From Shimwellia pseudoproteus (GTDB lineage: Bacteria; Pseudomonadota; Gammaproteobacteria; Enterobacterales; Enterobacteriaceae), in the NCBI RefSeq assembly GCF_016415625.1, contig NZ_WBXP01000037.1, positions 1 to 37,211 of the forward strand: DNA of 37,211 nt, given 5' to 3'. The stretch's first letter is position 1. Each line of letters opens with the position of its first letter. The position numbers and the translations under genes are program-made. This document shows positions 1-11,681 of the stretch, piece after piece. The notes beneath the pieces were generated by a model. The model searched no databases. It was not told the DNA's origin and saw nothing but the letters and a program-made list of their open reading frames with translations.

Positions 1-2
1 TC

Positions 3-482
3 GATGTGTTTGCGGGAAAAAAATCGGCCCAGATCCGCGAAATTTTAATCAGCGAGTCAGCTTGGGAAGAAATGACCTGCTTATTCGCACCTTCCTTAAA
101 ATCATTCTCCCATGGTGTCACTATTCCTGTCGATCCAGGCAGGGGAAAACTGACCGGTACCCGCGTTCACCGTCCCATCACAATAGTGAAAGAATTTGAC
201 CAGACAACACCACTGCTGTATCGCGCGGTCTGCGAAGGCCGGACCATGAAGAAAGCGACAATCAAGATGTACCGTATTCTGGAATCGGGTATCGAGGCCG
301 AGTATTTCAATATCATTCTGGAAAACGTTAAGTTCACAACGGTTGCGCCATATCTGTCACCTAACGGTATGAGTAGTACTCACCTTGAAACGCTCGAGTT
401 GCGTTATGAGGCGATTACCTGGAAGTATACCGAAGGAAATATTATCTATCGTGACGCATGGAACGATCGTTGTTGCGCCTGA
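3..482 (+). CDS. hcp: Hcp-family type VI secretion tube protein (5' end outside window)
   Basis: The frame is open to the left edge, so the true start probably lies upstream; the first possible start inside is GTG at 6. The visible part has the Hcp core: a strand containing TIPVDPGRGKLTGTRVHRPI, then the pattern FDQTTPLLYRAV, a K-x-YRI strand, a YF-x-I-x-LE strand, and a C-terminal segment with THLETLELRYEAITW. Hcp forms hexameric rings that stack into the tube of the type VI secretion system and is also secreted. No other T6SS gene is visible, so this may be an orphan hcp or the edge of a cluster to the left. The first 35 or so visible residues do not look like the usual Hcp N-terminus, so a diverged or rearranged 5' end is possible. 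It is convergent with rstB. The family call is firm; completeness is unknown. Confidence 0.8.
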   Translation, partial: DVFAGKKSAQIREILISESAWEEMTCLFAPSLKSFSHGVTIPVDPGRGKLTGTRVHRPITIVKEFDQTTPLLYRAVCEGRTMKKATIKMYRILESGIEAEYFNIILENVKFTTVAPYLSPNGMSSTHLETLELRYEAITWKYTEGNIIYRDAWNDRCCA

Positions 483-498
483 TAAAGGAGGGAATCAG

Positions 499-516
499 AG
501 GAGGCATTTGCCTCCT
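499..516. terminator. hairpin between hcp and rstB
   Basis: A 7-bp perfect stem AGGAGGC/GCCTCCT with a 4-nt loop lies just after the hcp stop codon and between two convergent genes. There is no clear T-run on either side, so termination is inferred from position only. Confidence 0.35.
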
Positions 517-583
517 TGCGGAGGTTCGGCGTAGACCCTGTCATAGTTATTCAGCCCTAATAAAACGGCTAAGTAGCGCGCAA

Positions 584-1900
584 TTATGCCGCCGGCAGCC
601 CCACGGTGGCGTGCTCAGCAGGCAGGGTTAACGGTTGCCAGGTAAAGCGGAAGCTGGCGCCACCGGCAACATTCGCCGACACGCTCACCTGGCCCCCCAT
701 GGCCTGCGCGATAGAGTGGACTATTGCCAGCCCCAGCCCACAGCCACCGGTGGCCCGATCCCGGCTCGGGTCGAGGCGTACAAAAGGCTCAAATACCCGC
801 TCCCGTTCGGCCTCTGGAATGCCAGGGCCGTCGTCGTCCACTTGCAGGCAGGCCAGGTTACCCTCCCGGCGCAGGGAGATCTGAATCCGCTGCTGGCTGT
901 AACGCAGGGCATTGTTGATCAGATTATCCACGACCCGGGCCATTAATCGCTCATCGACCAGGCCAAAATCCCCGTCGCCGGGGGCATCGAGGATCAGTTC
1001 GCGCTGGGGATTTACCAGCCGGAAATCACCGGTGTGCTGCTCCAGCCAGACCGGTAAATCAACGGCTCTGAGGTGCAGTTCATTCTGGGGCCGGTCAAGG
1101 CGGGCATAAGTCAGTAATTCCTCGATCAAGGACTCCAGTTGCCCAATATCCCGGTTCAGGGCCTGGGCTTCGTCCTCGCTGAGGTTATCGCTGATGGCCA
1201 GCCGGTAGCGCAGGCGTACCAGCGGGGTACGTAATTCGTGGGCGATACCGTCAATCAGCAGCTTTTTGCTGGCGATCAGCGCATTGATATTGTCGGCCAT
1301 TTGGTTAAACGCCACCCCAAGGCGTTCAAAACTGGAAGCACTGTCGAAATGTATCCGCTCGTCGAGGTGCCCCTGACCGAAGCGCTGGGCGGAGTTTTCG
1401 ATCTTCAGCATGTCCTGCCAGTGGGGGCGCATCCAGATAAACACCGGGAAGGCCAGCGAAATCGCGATCAGGGCGATCAGGGCGATATCCAGCAAGCGCA
1501 TCTGGTGGAGGTAAAACAAATACGGGATTGGCCCGACGGCGAGCACATAGTGGCTGCGGGGAATGCGCTGAATAAAGGTGTATTCGTCATCAAGGGCGAC
1601 AATATCCCCCTCGCGCAGGCGCTGGGTGGATGACGGGTCCAGCTTGAATTTACTCAGGGGCTCAATATTGAGCTGGAACGACAAATTAAGATCGAGATCG
1701 TTAATGGTTTTATTCCAGTCACGGGGCGGGATTTCCCGCAGCTCGCTGCGCATCAGGTACAGTGAGCTTTTCATCAAGTCATCCAGAGACTGGCGGCCGG
1801 CCCGCTCGGCGGTGAATTTATAGACCAGCCCAACCAGCATCGTCATGACCAGAAAGCAGACAAACAGTAACAGGTAAAACTGAATAAACAGCTTTTTCAT
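584..1900 (-). CDS. rstB: Sensor histidine kinase RstB
   Basis: Inner-membrane sensor kinase of the RstBA two-component system, which in E. coli is switched on through PhoPQ and affects acid-response genes. The 438 residues show a membrane segment at about 4-27, a periplasmic region, a second membrane segment at about 136-157, then HAMP (about 158-210). The dimerisation box has the phospho-acceptor H221 in GIAHELRTPL. The ATPase domain has an N box near 325-331 (DNLINNA), G1 box DDDGPGIP (355-362) and G2 box GGCGLGLAI (385-393). It overlaps the rstA stop by one base (TGATG), so the two are translationally coupled. In K-12 tus follows rstB; here a convergent hcp lies 100 bp away. Identification is firm from length, motifs and context. 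Confidence 0.95.
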   Translation of the reverse strand: MKKLFIQFYLLLFVCFLVMTMLVGLVYKFTAERAGRQSLDDLMKSSLYLMRSELREIPPRDWNKTINDLDLNLSFQLNIEPLSKFKLDPSSTQRLREGDIVALDDEYTFIQRIPRSHYVLAVGPIPYLFYLHQMRLLDIALIALIAISLAFPVFIWMRPHWQDMLKIENSAQRFGQGHLDERIHFDSASSFERLGVAFNQMADNINALIASKKLLIDGIAHELRTPLVRLRYRLAISDNLSEDEAQALNRDIGQLESLIEELLTYARLDRPQNELHLRAVDLPVWLEQHTGDFRLVNPQRELILDAPGDGDFGLVDERLMARVVDNLINNALRYSQQRIQISLRREGNLACLQVDDDGPGIPEAERERVFEPFVRLDPSRDRATGGCGLGLAIVHSIAQAMGGQVSVSANVAGGASFRFTWQPLTLPAEHATVGLPAA

Positions 1901-2628
1901 CAGCGCTGACTTTCCCAGGCGTGGGGGGCAAAGAGGTACCCTTTATTGCGCACCGTTTTAATGCGGTAGGGCTCGGTGGCGTTATCGGACAGCTTTTTGC
2001 GCAGCCGCGAAATCGCGACATCCACACTGCGGTCCATCCCGTCATAGGTGACGCCGCGCAGGTTCTTCAGCAGCGCATCGCGATCCATAATCTGCCCGGC
2101 GTGGGTTGCCAGCTCCCAGAGCAGATCGAAGTCAGCCGTCGAGAGGGTGATAACTTCATCGCCCAGGGTGACCTGGCGGTTGAGTGGGTCAATACACAGG
2201 GTGCCAAACCGCACAGCGGTGTGGGGTTTCAGGGCATGGGGCTCGGTAACTACCTGGTTGTGCATCGCTTCATGCTGGCGCAAATGCAGGCGCAAACGGG
2301 CCAGCAGCACGGCCGGCGGGGTGGTTTTGAGAATATAGTCACTGGCCCCCATTTCCAGCGCCAGGATATGGTTCATATCGCTGTCCAGTGAGGTAAGCAG
2401 TACGATGGGGCCGTCCCATTTCGGGCGCAGATCCCGGCACAGGGTCATGCCGTCTTTACCGGGGAGCATAATATCCAGCAGCACCAGATCCGGGGCCTGG
2501 CGCAGGATCACCGCTTCCGCATTGTCACCGCGGCTTTCCACCACCACATCGATATCGTGTTTGCCCAGATAGGCGGAAATCAGTGCGCCAACGTCGGGAT
2601 CATCTTCAACAAAAACGATTTTACTCAT
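1900..2628 (-). CDS. rstA: DNA-binding response regulator RstA
   Basis: OmpR/PhoB-type response regulator paired with RstB. Of 242 residues, about 1-118 form the receiver domain with acidic pair D9-D10, phospho-acceptor D52 (LLDIMLPGKDG), conserved T79 and K101. About 145-240 form the winged helix with the DVAISRLRKKL recognition-helix region and a C-terminal hairpin ending near GYLF. In E. coli RstA binds boxes of the form TACATNTNGTTACA, including one at asr; a close match lies upstream of asr in this window (17749-17762). The start has only a weak ribosome site. K-12 places ydgC between folM and rstA; here only 90 bp separate them and no such gene is present. Confidence 0.95.
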   Translation of the reverse strand: MSKIVFVEDDPDVGALISAYLGKHDIDVVVESRGDNAEAVILRQAPDLVLLDIMLPGKDGMTLCRDLRPKWDGPIVLLTSLDSDMNHILALEMGASDYILKTTPPAVLLARLRLHLRQHEAMHNQVVTEPHALKPHTAVRFGTLCIDPLNRQVTLGDEVITLSTADFDLLWELATHAGQIMDRDALLKNLRGVTYDGMDRSVDVAISRLRKKLSDNATEPYRIKTVRNKGYLFAPHAWESQR

Positions 2629-2718
2629 AACACTTCTGATTTACGGAAAAGGCTAACATACACGTATCTTCCGAAAAGCGCTATGCATCCCCGGGAAATG
2701 TCGTGTGCCGCAGGGCGC

Positions 2719-3444
2719 TTAGCGTAAATGGCGCCCGCCATCCACGTGGTGGGTCCGGCCGGTGACATAACGCGAGGCAAGCAAGTAGTTGACCAGTTCG
2801 ACAATTTCCTGCTCCCCGGGGGCCATTTTCATCAGGGATTTATCCAGCGCCTGCTGGCGGTAAGCGTCATCATCATCGGGATTGAACATGATCAGTGCCG
2901 GGGCGATGGCGTTAACTTTGACCCCGGGCGCCAATTTACGGGCAAATGACAGGGTCATATTCTCCAGCGCCGCCTTGCTGGCGGCATAGGCAATGTGTTT
3001 GTCGCTGCCGCGCCCGGTGACATAGTCGGTAAAGTGAATAATATCCGCCCCTGCCGGGCCCTGGCCACACAGCAGGTCACTTAACTGGTGGTTAAGCAGG
3101 TAGGGGGCGGTGACATGGATTTGCAGCATGGTTGCCAGGGTTGTTGCCAGCGGGGTGTCCGGGGACTCCGGCAACCACTGGCTGGCGTTGTGGATCAGCG
3201 CGCGCAGCTTGGTAGCCCGGGCGCGGACCTGCCCGGCAAAGGTGCTGATACCCGCTTCGCTACTGAAGTCGGCGGCCAGGCATAGCGCACCGCGGTGCTC
3301 CAGTTGTTCGATTTCAGGATAGCGGGTGCGGTAACTCACTATCACCGCCTGCCCGGCGGTGAGGAAATGGCTGGCGAGGGCGAGGCCAATACGGCGGCCC
3401 CCGCCGGTAATGACAATCGGGCACTGCAGACGCTGAATAGCCAT
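2719..3444 (-). CDS. folM: Dihydromonapterin reductase FolM (short-chain dehydrogenase)
   Basis: NADPH-dependent reductase making tetrahydromonapterin, with some dihydrofolate reductase activity in E. coli. The 241-residue protein is a short-chain dehydrogenase: nucleotide loop TGGGRRIG near residues 13-20, HNAS motif, and catalytic YAASKAAL (Tyr and Lys in YxxxK) in the second half. The arginine pair in the loop fits NADP preference. A good ribosome site (AAGGA) precedes the start. It begins 21 bases after the ydgI stop on the same strand, which suggests co-transcription. Identification rests on family, length and synteny with ydgI and rstA. Confidence 0.9.
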   Translation of the reverse strand: MAIQRLQCPIVITGGGRRIGLALASHFLTAGQAVIVSYRTRYPEIEQLEHRGALCLAADFSSEAGISTFAGQVRARATKLRALIHNASQWLPESPDTPLATTLATMLQIHVTAPYLLNHQLSDLLCGQGPAGADIIHFTDYVTGRGSDKHIAYAASKAALENMTLSFARKLAPGVKVNAIAPALIMFNPDDDDAYRQQALDKSLMKMAPGEQEIVELVNYLLASRYVTGRTHHVDGGRHLR

Positions 3445-3465
3445 AACCCTGTCCTTATGCCGGGG

Positions 3466-4848
3466 TTAGCGGATCAGCATCCAGGTTGCCGGTATCACCA
3501 CAGCCAGGATAATCCCAATCAGCGCTTTTTCCCTGGCTGCCAGTGGAATATCGTGGCGGTGAGTATAACGGGCATAAATGAAAACCAGCAAGCCCGGGGC
3601 ATACAGCACCACGGACAGCATCAGATGTGTCGGTCCGGAGGCGTACAGTAACCAGATCCCGTAAATACAGGCGCCGATACCGATAAATTTCTGCACCGGG
3701 GTGCGGGCCATTTTGACCAGGAATGCGCCCACCAGCAAATAAGGCACGAGGATCATCTCAGAGGCAATGGTCAGCAGGGTGTTGTAATCCGAGTTGGTGG
3801 CCCAGATCAGCACCAGGCAGAGTTGAATGCTGATATTGGTCAGCCACAGTGAGGCCGACGGGGCATTGTTTTTATTCTGGCGGCCAAAAACACGCGGAAA
3901 CGCGCGGTGTGTGGCGGCGAGGAAAGGCACTTCCGCCGCCATAATGGTCCAGCTCAGGTAAGCGCCACAAACCGAGACAATCAGCCCGGCGGCGATGATA
4001 ACGTCCCCCCAGGGGCCGATCATTTTCACCATCAGGGTGGCCATTGATGGGTTGCGCATTTCTGCCAGCTCGCTGCGCGGTACCACGCCCACCGACAGCA
4101 GGGTAACCAGCAGGTAGACCAGCAGCGCGGCGACCACCGCCAGCAGCGTGGCGCGGCCAACATCCTTTTTATGGCGGGCGCGGGCGGAAACCACCACCGC
4201 CCCCTCAACACCGATAAACACCCATAGGGTTATCAGCATGGTGTTTTTAACCTGGGCCCACACCGGAACCCCGAGCTCCACACCGGTAAAGTCCAGCTCG
4301 AAGGTGGATAATCTGAACGCCAGCAGCGCGAGCACAATAAACAGCCCGAGGGGCAGTAATTTCGCCAGGGTGGCGATCAGGTTGATACTGGCGGCGGTTT
4401 GTACCCCGCGCAACACCAGCCAGTGCACTACCCATAACAGTACCGAGGCGCCAACGATGGCCTGCCAGGTATTGCCATCGCCAAACAGGCGACACTGCGG
4501 GGTATCAGTGAAAAAGCTCAGGGCGGAGAATACAATCACCAGGTAGGAGACGTTGGCGATCACGGCACACAGCCAGTATCCCCAGGCAGAACAAAAACCA
4601 ATCAGTTCGCCAAAGCCTTCCCGGGCGTAAGTAAAGATGCCGCCATCCAAATCCGGGCGCAGCCGCGTGAGCAGCAACATCGCCAGCGCAAGGAATAATA
4701 TCCCGACACCGGTAATCGTCCAGCCAATGAGGAGTGCGGAGGGGCTTGCAACTTCAGCCATATTTTGAGGCAGGCTGAATACACCGGCACCCAGCATGGA
4801 ACTCAGTACCAGGGCGGTCAGTGCAGCAAGACCTAATTTCTTTTCCAT
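3466..4848 (-). CDS. ydgI: APC-family amino acid antiporter YdgI (ArcD-like)
   Basis: Inner-membrane amino acid transporter of the APC superfamily, basic amino acid antiporter group; the K-12 homologue is annotated as a probable arginine/ornithine antiporter without a proven substrate. The 460 residues equal the K-12 length and are almost wholly hydrophobic, with about 12 membrane segments. The first helix carries the typical glycine-rich unwound stretch SSMLGAGVFSLP. Downstream folM follows at 21 bp. No arginine deiminase genes are nearby, so the physiological exchange is not indicated by context. Confidence 0.88.
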   Translation of the reverse strand: MEKKLGLAALTALVLSSMLGAGVFSLPQNMAEVASPSALLIGWTITGVGILFLALAMLLLTRLRPDLDGGIFTYAREGFGELIGFCSAWGYWLCAVIANVSYLVIVFSALSFFTDTPQCRLFGDGNTWQAIVGASVLLWVVHWLVLRGVQTAASINLIATLAKLLPLGLFIVLALLAFRLSTFELDFTGVELGVPVWAQVKNTMLITLWVFIGVEGAVVVSARARHKKDVGRATLLAVVAALLVYLLVTLLSVGVVPRSELAEMRNPSMATLMVKMIGPWGDVIIAAGLIVSVCGAYLSWTIMAAEVPFLAATHRAFPRVFGRQNKNNAPSASLWLTNISIQLCLVLIWATNSDYNTLLTIASEMILVPYLLVGAFLVKMARTPVQKFIGIGACIYGIWLLYASGPTHLMLSVVLYAPGLLVFIYARYTHRHDIPLAAREKALIGIILAVVIPATWMLIR

Positions 4849-4990
4849 ATTTTCACTCTGTGCTTAACGGGAAAATCAGCATAATTATTTTGCAAAAGCG
4901 CATAACCATGGCGGCATATACTGTGGCGCGCGATTTTACGGAGTGAAAGGCGGGGATGCAATGACAAGTCGCATAAAATTCAGCGAATAC

Positions 4991-5023
4991 GCTGTACCGC
5001 CCTCTGCACGGCGGCGGTACAGC
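4991..5023. terminator. strong hairpin downstream of ydgH
   Basis: An 11-bp perfect stem (GCTGTACCGCC with its complement at 5013-5023) and an 11-nt loop lie 13 bp beyond the ydgH stop, on its downstream side. The 3' flank on the minus strand is not a strong U-run, so this may be a weak terminator or an mRNA-stabilising structure. Confidence 0.5.
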
Positions 5024-5035
5024 ACAGGGGATCAA

Positions 5036-5998
5036 TTACTTATAAAGGTCAGCACTGATGGTCAGGTTGCCGCCTTTTTCCTGCCACTGGCGGGTAATAT
5101 GGTAGTACTTGGCGCCTTTCTGGGAGGCGCGCTTTGCCACCTGGTAGGAGACATCGGTCATGCTGTTGTAGCGGCCAGAGAATTTAACGCTGTCGAACGG
5201 TACCATCTGCGCCGCCGCGGCCTTGTTCAGCTCTTCTACTTTGGTGCCGTCAGGGAGCGTGACAGTGTAACGGCCACCCTGGGTTGGCTGATTTGACTGG
5301 GTTTCGAAGAAGCGGCCAACATCGGCGCTCGGGGAGTTAGGCGAGGCGACGCCGGGGATCTCTACCTTGGTTGCCGCCACGCCACCGGCAGCCAGCGCCG
5401 CGCGCCCGGCGTCAGAATCCGCGGGGATCAGCGCTTCTTTGCTCTGAACGACACGCTGTTTGGCATCGGCTTTATAGATAAACGCGGTAATGCGCTGGTT
5501 GCCCCCCTGGTTGGCGTCAACCTGGCGGACGATAAAGAAAGACGCCGCGCCCTTAGCCCGGGCCGCTTTGGTGATAGCGTCATTGACTTCCGGCTGGCTG
5601 CGGTAGAAACCCTGAACGGTCACGGTGTCGAACGGCTCCAGCGCATAGGCTTTTTCTTTCGGAAGTTCGGTGACGCCGTTAATCACCCGGTAGGATTGCT
5701 CATCGGCTTTAGGGGCATTTTCGCGGTAGACGTCGGCCACGACGCGCCAGTTGCCACCGTTACCAGAGTCATTACTGTCTTGCACGTAAAAAGAGGCGGC
5801 ACCCATGCTGTCAGCGCGGCGGGATATCGCTTTCACCGCATCACCAATAGAGTTAAAGCGGCCTGTTACGGTAATGCGATCGTAGGGTTTTAATGCAGCC
5901 GCCTGGTCAGGTGTCAGCTCTGTTGCCGCCAGCGACGGGAATGCTGCCACAGTCGTCGCCAGTAAAGCTGTCGCCAGAAGGGTGTTCTTAAGCTTCAT
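5036..5998 (-). CDS. ydgH: Periplasmic DUF1471-repeat protein YdgH
   Basis: Exported protein of 320 residues with a clear signal peptide (about 1-25, cleavage likely after SLAA). The mature part holds three copies of the YhcN/BhsA (DUF1471) fold at about 39-92, 121-176 and 266-320. Each copy begins with a P-[YF]-D-x-[IV] strand followed by G-x-[FY]-x-S and an alanine-rich helix ending in GA-[AK]-[SY]. Small single-domain relatives are stress- and biofilm-linked outer-envelope proteins; the role of the three-domain form is not known to me. AAGGA precedes the start. The order ydgI-ydgH-pntA is as in E. coli. Confidence 0.92.
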   Translation of the reverse strand: MKLKNTLLATALLATTVAAFPSLAATELTPDQAAALKPYDRITVTGRFNSIGDAVKAISRRADSMGAASFYVQDSNDSGNGGNWRVVADVYRENAPKADEQSYRVINGVTELPKEKAYALEPFDTVTVQGFYRSQPEVNDAITKAARAKGAASFFIVRQVDANQGGNQRITAFIYKADAKQRVVQSKEALIPADSDAGRAALAAGGVAATKVEIPGVASPNSPSADVGRFFETQSNQPTQGGRYTVTLPDGTKVEELNKAAAAQMVPFDSVKFSGRYNSMTDVSYQVAKRASQKGAKYYHITRQWQEKGGNLTISADLYK

Positions 5999-8178
<2,180 letters not shown>

Positions 8179-8188
8179 GGGGTAACAG

Positions 8189-9577
8189 ATGTCTGGAGGA
8201 TTAGTTACAGCTGCATACATTGTTGCCGCGATCCTGTTTATTTTCAGCCTGGCGGGATTATCCCGTCATGAAACCTCTAAGCGGGGTAACCTGCTGGGGG
8301 TCACCGGGATGGCCATCGCGCTGATTGCCACCATTTTGGGGCCTGATGCCGGTCATGTCGGCTGGATCATTGTCGCGATGGTTATCGGGGGCGGGATTGG
8401 TATTCGCCTGGCAAGAAAAGTCGAAATGACGGAAATGCCGGAGCTGGTTGCCATTCTGCACAGCTTTGTTGGCCTTGCGGCGGTGCTGGTAGGGTTCAAC
8501 AGTTATATCGATCACGCCCCGGGAATGGCGCCGGTGATGGAAAATATCCATCTTACCGAAGTGTTCCTCGGGATCTTTATTGGTGCGGTGACATTTACCG
8601 GCTCTGTGGTGGCCTATGGCAAGCTGCACGGTAAGATCTCGTCAAAACCGCTGATGTTGCCTAACCGCCATAAGCTGAACCTGGCGGCGCTGGTGGTGTC
8701 TTTTGTGCTGTTGGTTATCTTCGTGCGTACCGAAAGCACCGGCCTGCAAGTGCTGGCGCTGCTGTTGATGACGGCGATTGCGCTGGCGTTTGGCTGGCAT
8801 CTGGTGGCCTCGATCGGCGGTGCCGATATGCCGGTGGTGGTGTCGATGCTGAACTCCTATTCCGGCTGGGCGGCGGCGGCGGCGGGCTTTATGCTTAGCA
8901 ATGATCTGCTGATCGTCACCGGGGCGCTGGTGGGCTCTTCCGGTGCCATTCTGTCGTACATTATGTGCAAGGCGATGAACCGTTCGTTTATCAGCGTGAT
9001 AGCCGGTGGTTTTGGCACTGACGGCGTGGCCTCCACCGGTGACGAAGCGGTCGGGGAGTATCGCGAGATCAATGCCGAAGAAACCGCAGAGCTGCTGAAA
9101 AATTCCACCTCGGTTATTATCACCCCGGGCTATGGGATGGCCGTGGCTCAGGCACAATATCCGGTGGCGGAAATTACTGAGCGTCTGCGCGCCCGCGGTA
9201 TCAACGTCCGTTTTGGTATTCACCCGGTGGCCGGGCGCCTGCCCGGGCATATGAATGTGCTGCTGGCTGAGGCGAAAGTGCCTTATGACGTGGTGCTGGA
9301 GATGGACGAGATCAACGAGGATTTCGCTGATACCGACACTGTGCTGGTGATCGGCGCCAACGATACGGTGAACCCGGCGGCCCTGGACGATCCACACAGC
9401 CCGATTGCCGGGATGCCGGTTCTGGAAGTGTGGAAAGCCCAGAACGTGGTAGTATTTAAGCGCTCAATGAATACCGGCTATGCCGGGGTACAGAATCCGC
9501 TGTTCTTTAAGGACAATACCCAGATGCTGTTCGGGGATGCGAAAGAGACCGTTGAGGCCATTCTGAAAGCCCTGTGA
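8189..9577 (+). CDS. pntB: NAD(P) transhydrogenase subunit beta
   Basis: Beta subunit of the proton-translocating transhydrogenase. The first 260 or so residues of 462 are hydrophobic with about nine membrane helices. The C-terminal part is the NADP-binding domain III, with [16 protein letters not shown], the [19 protein letters not shown] segment and [10 protein letters not shown]. It has a good ribosome site (AAGGGGT) and is coupled to pntA. In K-12 tqsA follows pntB; here the convergent gene uspE does. Confidence 0.97.
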   Translation: MSGGLVTAAYIVAAILFIFSLAGLSRHETSKRGNLLGVTGMAIALIATILGPDAGHVGWIIVAMVIGGGIGIRLARKVEMTEMPELVAILHSFVGLAAVLVGFNSYIDHAPGMAPVMENIHLTEVFLGIFIGAVTFTGSVVAYGKLHGKISSKPLMLPNRHKLNLAALVVSFVLLVIFVRTESTGLQVLALLLMTAIALAFGWHLVASIGGADMPVVVSMLNSYSGWAAAAAGFMLSNDLLIVTGALVGSSGAILSYIMCKAMNRSFISVIAGGFGTDGVASTGDEAVGEYREINAEETAELLKNSTSVIITPGYGMAVAQAQYPVAEITERLRARGINVRFGIHPVAGRLPGHMNVLLAEAKVPYDVVLEMDEINEDFADTDTVLVIGANDTVNPAALDDPHSPIAGMPVLEVWKAQNVVVFKRSMNTGYAGVQNPLFFKDNTQMLFGDAKETVEAILKAL

Positions 9578-9592
9578 TCCCGTCGGGATAAC

Positions 9593-9630
9593 AAAAACCG
9601 CCCGCTGAGTGATAACCGGGCGGTTTTTTT
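9593..9630. terminator. bidirectional Rho-independent terminator pntB/uspE
   Basis: Stem CCGCCCG (9598-9604) pairs with CGGGCGG (9617-9623). It is followed by seven T on the plus strand and preceded by five A, which gives a T-run for the minus strand. It lies between convergent pntB and uspE and can serve both. Confidence 0.93.
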
Positions 9631-9653
9631 ATGGCTGAGGCAACCACGACGGA

Positions 9654-10616
9654 TTAATCGTCGTCTTCTTCGTCATCCTCGTCGTCAAACTCATCCGGGG
9701 TTTCGTCAACGTTTGGTTTGATAACCAGCAGATCGCAGCGTAAATGGTCAATGACCTGTTCCGCGGTGTTACCGAGAAACGCAGCCGAGATACCGGTACG
9801 GCCGATTGTGCCCAGTACTACAATCCCGGCTTCCAGATGTTCAGCCAGATCGGGGATAACATCTTCGGGCAGGCCCTTTTCCACGTGGGTGAATTTCTCA
9901 TCAATGCCGAATTTTTGACGCAGCGCTTTCATGGCCAGCAGGTGCTGCCCGCGGATGGCATCGTTATAGACCGAGGGGTCAAAATCCGGCAGTTCAATGG
10001 CGATATTGATTGGGGTGGAAGGATAAGCCCCCACAAGGTGGACTTCGGTATGGTTTACGTGGTCGGCGAGGGCGAGTGTTTCCCGCACCAGTTTTTCATT
10101 CAGGGCATTATGGTAAGGCTCTTCGCTGGCGAGGTTGACCGCCACCAGGGCTTTGCCAGAGTCCGGCCAGGGTTTATCTTTCACCATCCAGACCGGGCAG
10201 GGGCATTTGCGCAATAGGTGCCAGTCGGTGGGGGTAAAGATAACCGCTTCCAGCTTATCGTGCTGGTGGGCCATTTTCAGCAGCAGATCGTGGTCACCGT
10301 CTTTCACTTCCTGAACGATGGCTTCGAACGGACGGTTGTGCCAGACCACTTTGATTTCAATCGGCACACCGGCTTCGAGGTAATACTTGGCCTGTTCTTT
10401 AATCCACTCGGTACGCTGAGCAATGACGCCTTTGCGCATGGCTGTACGCTCATCCGGGGAGAGCAGGGTTGTCATTTCGTAGGAGAAGTCATAGATAGGT
10501 AAAAAGGCTTTAATTTTACCGCCAATCCGTTGATACAAATACACCGCGCGGCGCAAAGCAGGCTGATCGTCCTGATTCGGTTCTATTGCCACCAGCATAT
10601 TTTGATATTTAGCCAT
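9654..10616 (-). CDS. uspE: Universal stress protein UspE
   Basis: Cytoplasmic tandem universal stress protein of 320 residues with two Usp domains (about 1-150 and 155-305). The second carries the nucleotide-loop pattern G-x-[IV][18 protein letters not shown]. In E. coli UspE is induced on growth arrest and helps resist DNA and oxidative damage. I chose ATG at 10616 rather than an upstream in-frame ATG at 10700. It has TAAGGAG at proper distance and gives the family N-terminus [19 protein letters not shown]. The C-terminal tail is unusually acidic, almost only Asp and Glu. It precedes fnr in reverse order on the same strand, as in K-12. Confidence 0.96.
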   Translation of the reverse strand: MAKYQNMLVAIEPNQDDQPALRRAVYLYQRIGGKIKAFLPIYDFSYEMTTLLSPDERTAMRKGVIAQRTEWIKEQAKYYLEAGVPIEIKVVWHNRPFEAIVQEVKDGDHDLLLKMAHQHDKLEAVIFTPTDWHLLRKCPCPVWMVKDKPWPDSGKALVAVNLASEEPYHNALNEKLVRETLALADHVNHTEVHLVGAYPSTPINIAIELPDFDPSVYNDAIRGQHLLAMKALRQKFGIDEKFTHVEKGLPEDVIPDLAEHLEAGIVVLGTIGRTGISAAFLGNTAEQVIDHLRCDLLVIKPNVDETPDEFDDEDDEEDDD

Positions 10617-10754
10617 ACAGGGTCTCCTTACAACTGTAAACCACAGTTCGTAATTAAAGATTAACCCATATGTCGGGATTGAAACAGGGGGAGAGAACAT
10701 ACCGGATCAATAAAAAATAAGATTTAGTAATCCGGTCTGTTACGGTGTCTTTTC

Positions 10755-11507
10755 TCAGACGATACTGCGGGCCTGGCCCGCCAGCTGTGCCAGGGATTCG
10801 CTGTTCTCGATAGTGATATATTTGCCTTTTACCGCCAGCATCCCGCTCTTCTGGAAACGGCCCAGCAAGCGGCTGATGGTCTCTACGGTGAGCCCCAGAT
10901 AGTTGCCAATGTCCCCACGGGTCATGGTCAGACGGAACTCCCGGGGGGAGAAACCGCGCTGGGCGAAACGGCGCGACAAATTATAGATAAAGGCCGCCAG
11001 GCGCTCTTCGGCGTTTTTCTTGGAGAGCAACAGGATCATATCCTGGTCGCCTTTAATTTCCCCGGACATCAGGCGCATCATCTGCTGGCGCAGATTGGGC
11101 ATTTTACCCGACAGGTCATCCAGGGTTTCAAAGGGAATTTCACACACCATCGAGGTTTCCAGCGCCTGAGAGAAGCTGGGATGATGCCCGGTACCGATGG
11201 CGTCAAACCCCACTAAATCCCCGGCCAGATGAAAACCGGTAATTTGCTCATCGCCTTGTTCGGTGATGGTATAGCTTTTGATGGTGCCGGAACGGATGGC
11301 ATACAGGGATTTTAACTCATCCCCGGCTTTAAACAGGGTCTGACCTTTCTGGATTGGCTTTTTGCGCTCAATAATATTGTCGAGCTGATCCAGTTCATGC
11401 TCATTCAGTGTGAAAGGGATACATAACTGACTGATACTGCAATCCTGGCAATGGATCGCACAACCGCCAGACTGTATGCGTCGAATAATTCGCTTTTCCG
11501 GGATCAT
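10755..11507 (-). CDS. fnr: Fumarate/nitrate reduction regulator FNR
   Basis: Oxygen-sensing CRP-family global regulator that dimerises when its 4Fe-4S cluster is intact and switches metabolism between aerobic and anaerobic modes. The 250 residues contain the cluster ligands C20, C23, C29 and C122, a cyclic-nucleotide-type beta barrel, a dimer helix, and a C-terminal helix-turn-helix with [11 protein letters not shown] (FNR-type E-SR recognition). ATG at 11507 was chosen over a longer frame to 11648 because it gives the exact FNR N-terminus [16 protein letters not shown]. An FNR-type operator lies 20 bp upstream. The protein is almost identical to the E. coli one. Confidence 0.98.
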   Translation of the reverse strand: MIPEKRIIRRIQSGGCAIHCQDCSISQLCIPFTLNEHELDQLDNIIERKKPIQKGQTLFKAGDELKSLYAIRSGTIKSYTITEQGDEQITGFHLAGDLVGFDAIGTGHHPSFSQALETSMVCEIPFETLDDLSGKMPNLRQQMMRLMSGEIKGDQDMILLLSKKNAEERLAAFIYNLSRRFAQRGFSPREFRLTMTRGDIGNYLGLTVETISRLLGRFQKSGMLAVKGKYITIENSESLAQLAGQARSIV

Positions 11508-11526
11508 AAATCTGCTCAGGCCGTAA

Positions 11527-11540
11527 TTGATATTGGTCAA
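11527..11540. promoter_or_regulatory. FNR box in the fnr promoter (autoregulation)
   Basis: TTGATATTGGTCAA fits the FNR consensus TTGAT-N4-ATCAA with one mismatch. It starts 20 bp upstream of the fnr ATG. The E. coli fnr promoter carries an equivalent site used for negative autoregulation. Confidence 0.85.
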
Positions 11541-11681
11541 TTTTAACATCTTTTTGTAGCTGGCGTAAGTCTGCTGAAACGGCAATAAGTGAAAAATGAA
11601 ACAGTGGTAAAAAAAACAATGATTTTGCCTGCCCACTATTTTATCCACGCGGCGAAAATGCGCCGATCCTGCGCCATCGCA

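Noticed and set aside
8642..9397. Long 251-codon minus-strand frame inside pntB
   Set aside because: It lies wholly antisense to a well-conserved transhydrogenase subunit; His/Arg-rich antisense composition is typical of a shadow frame.
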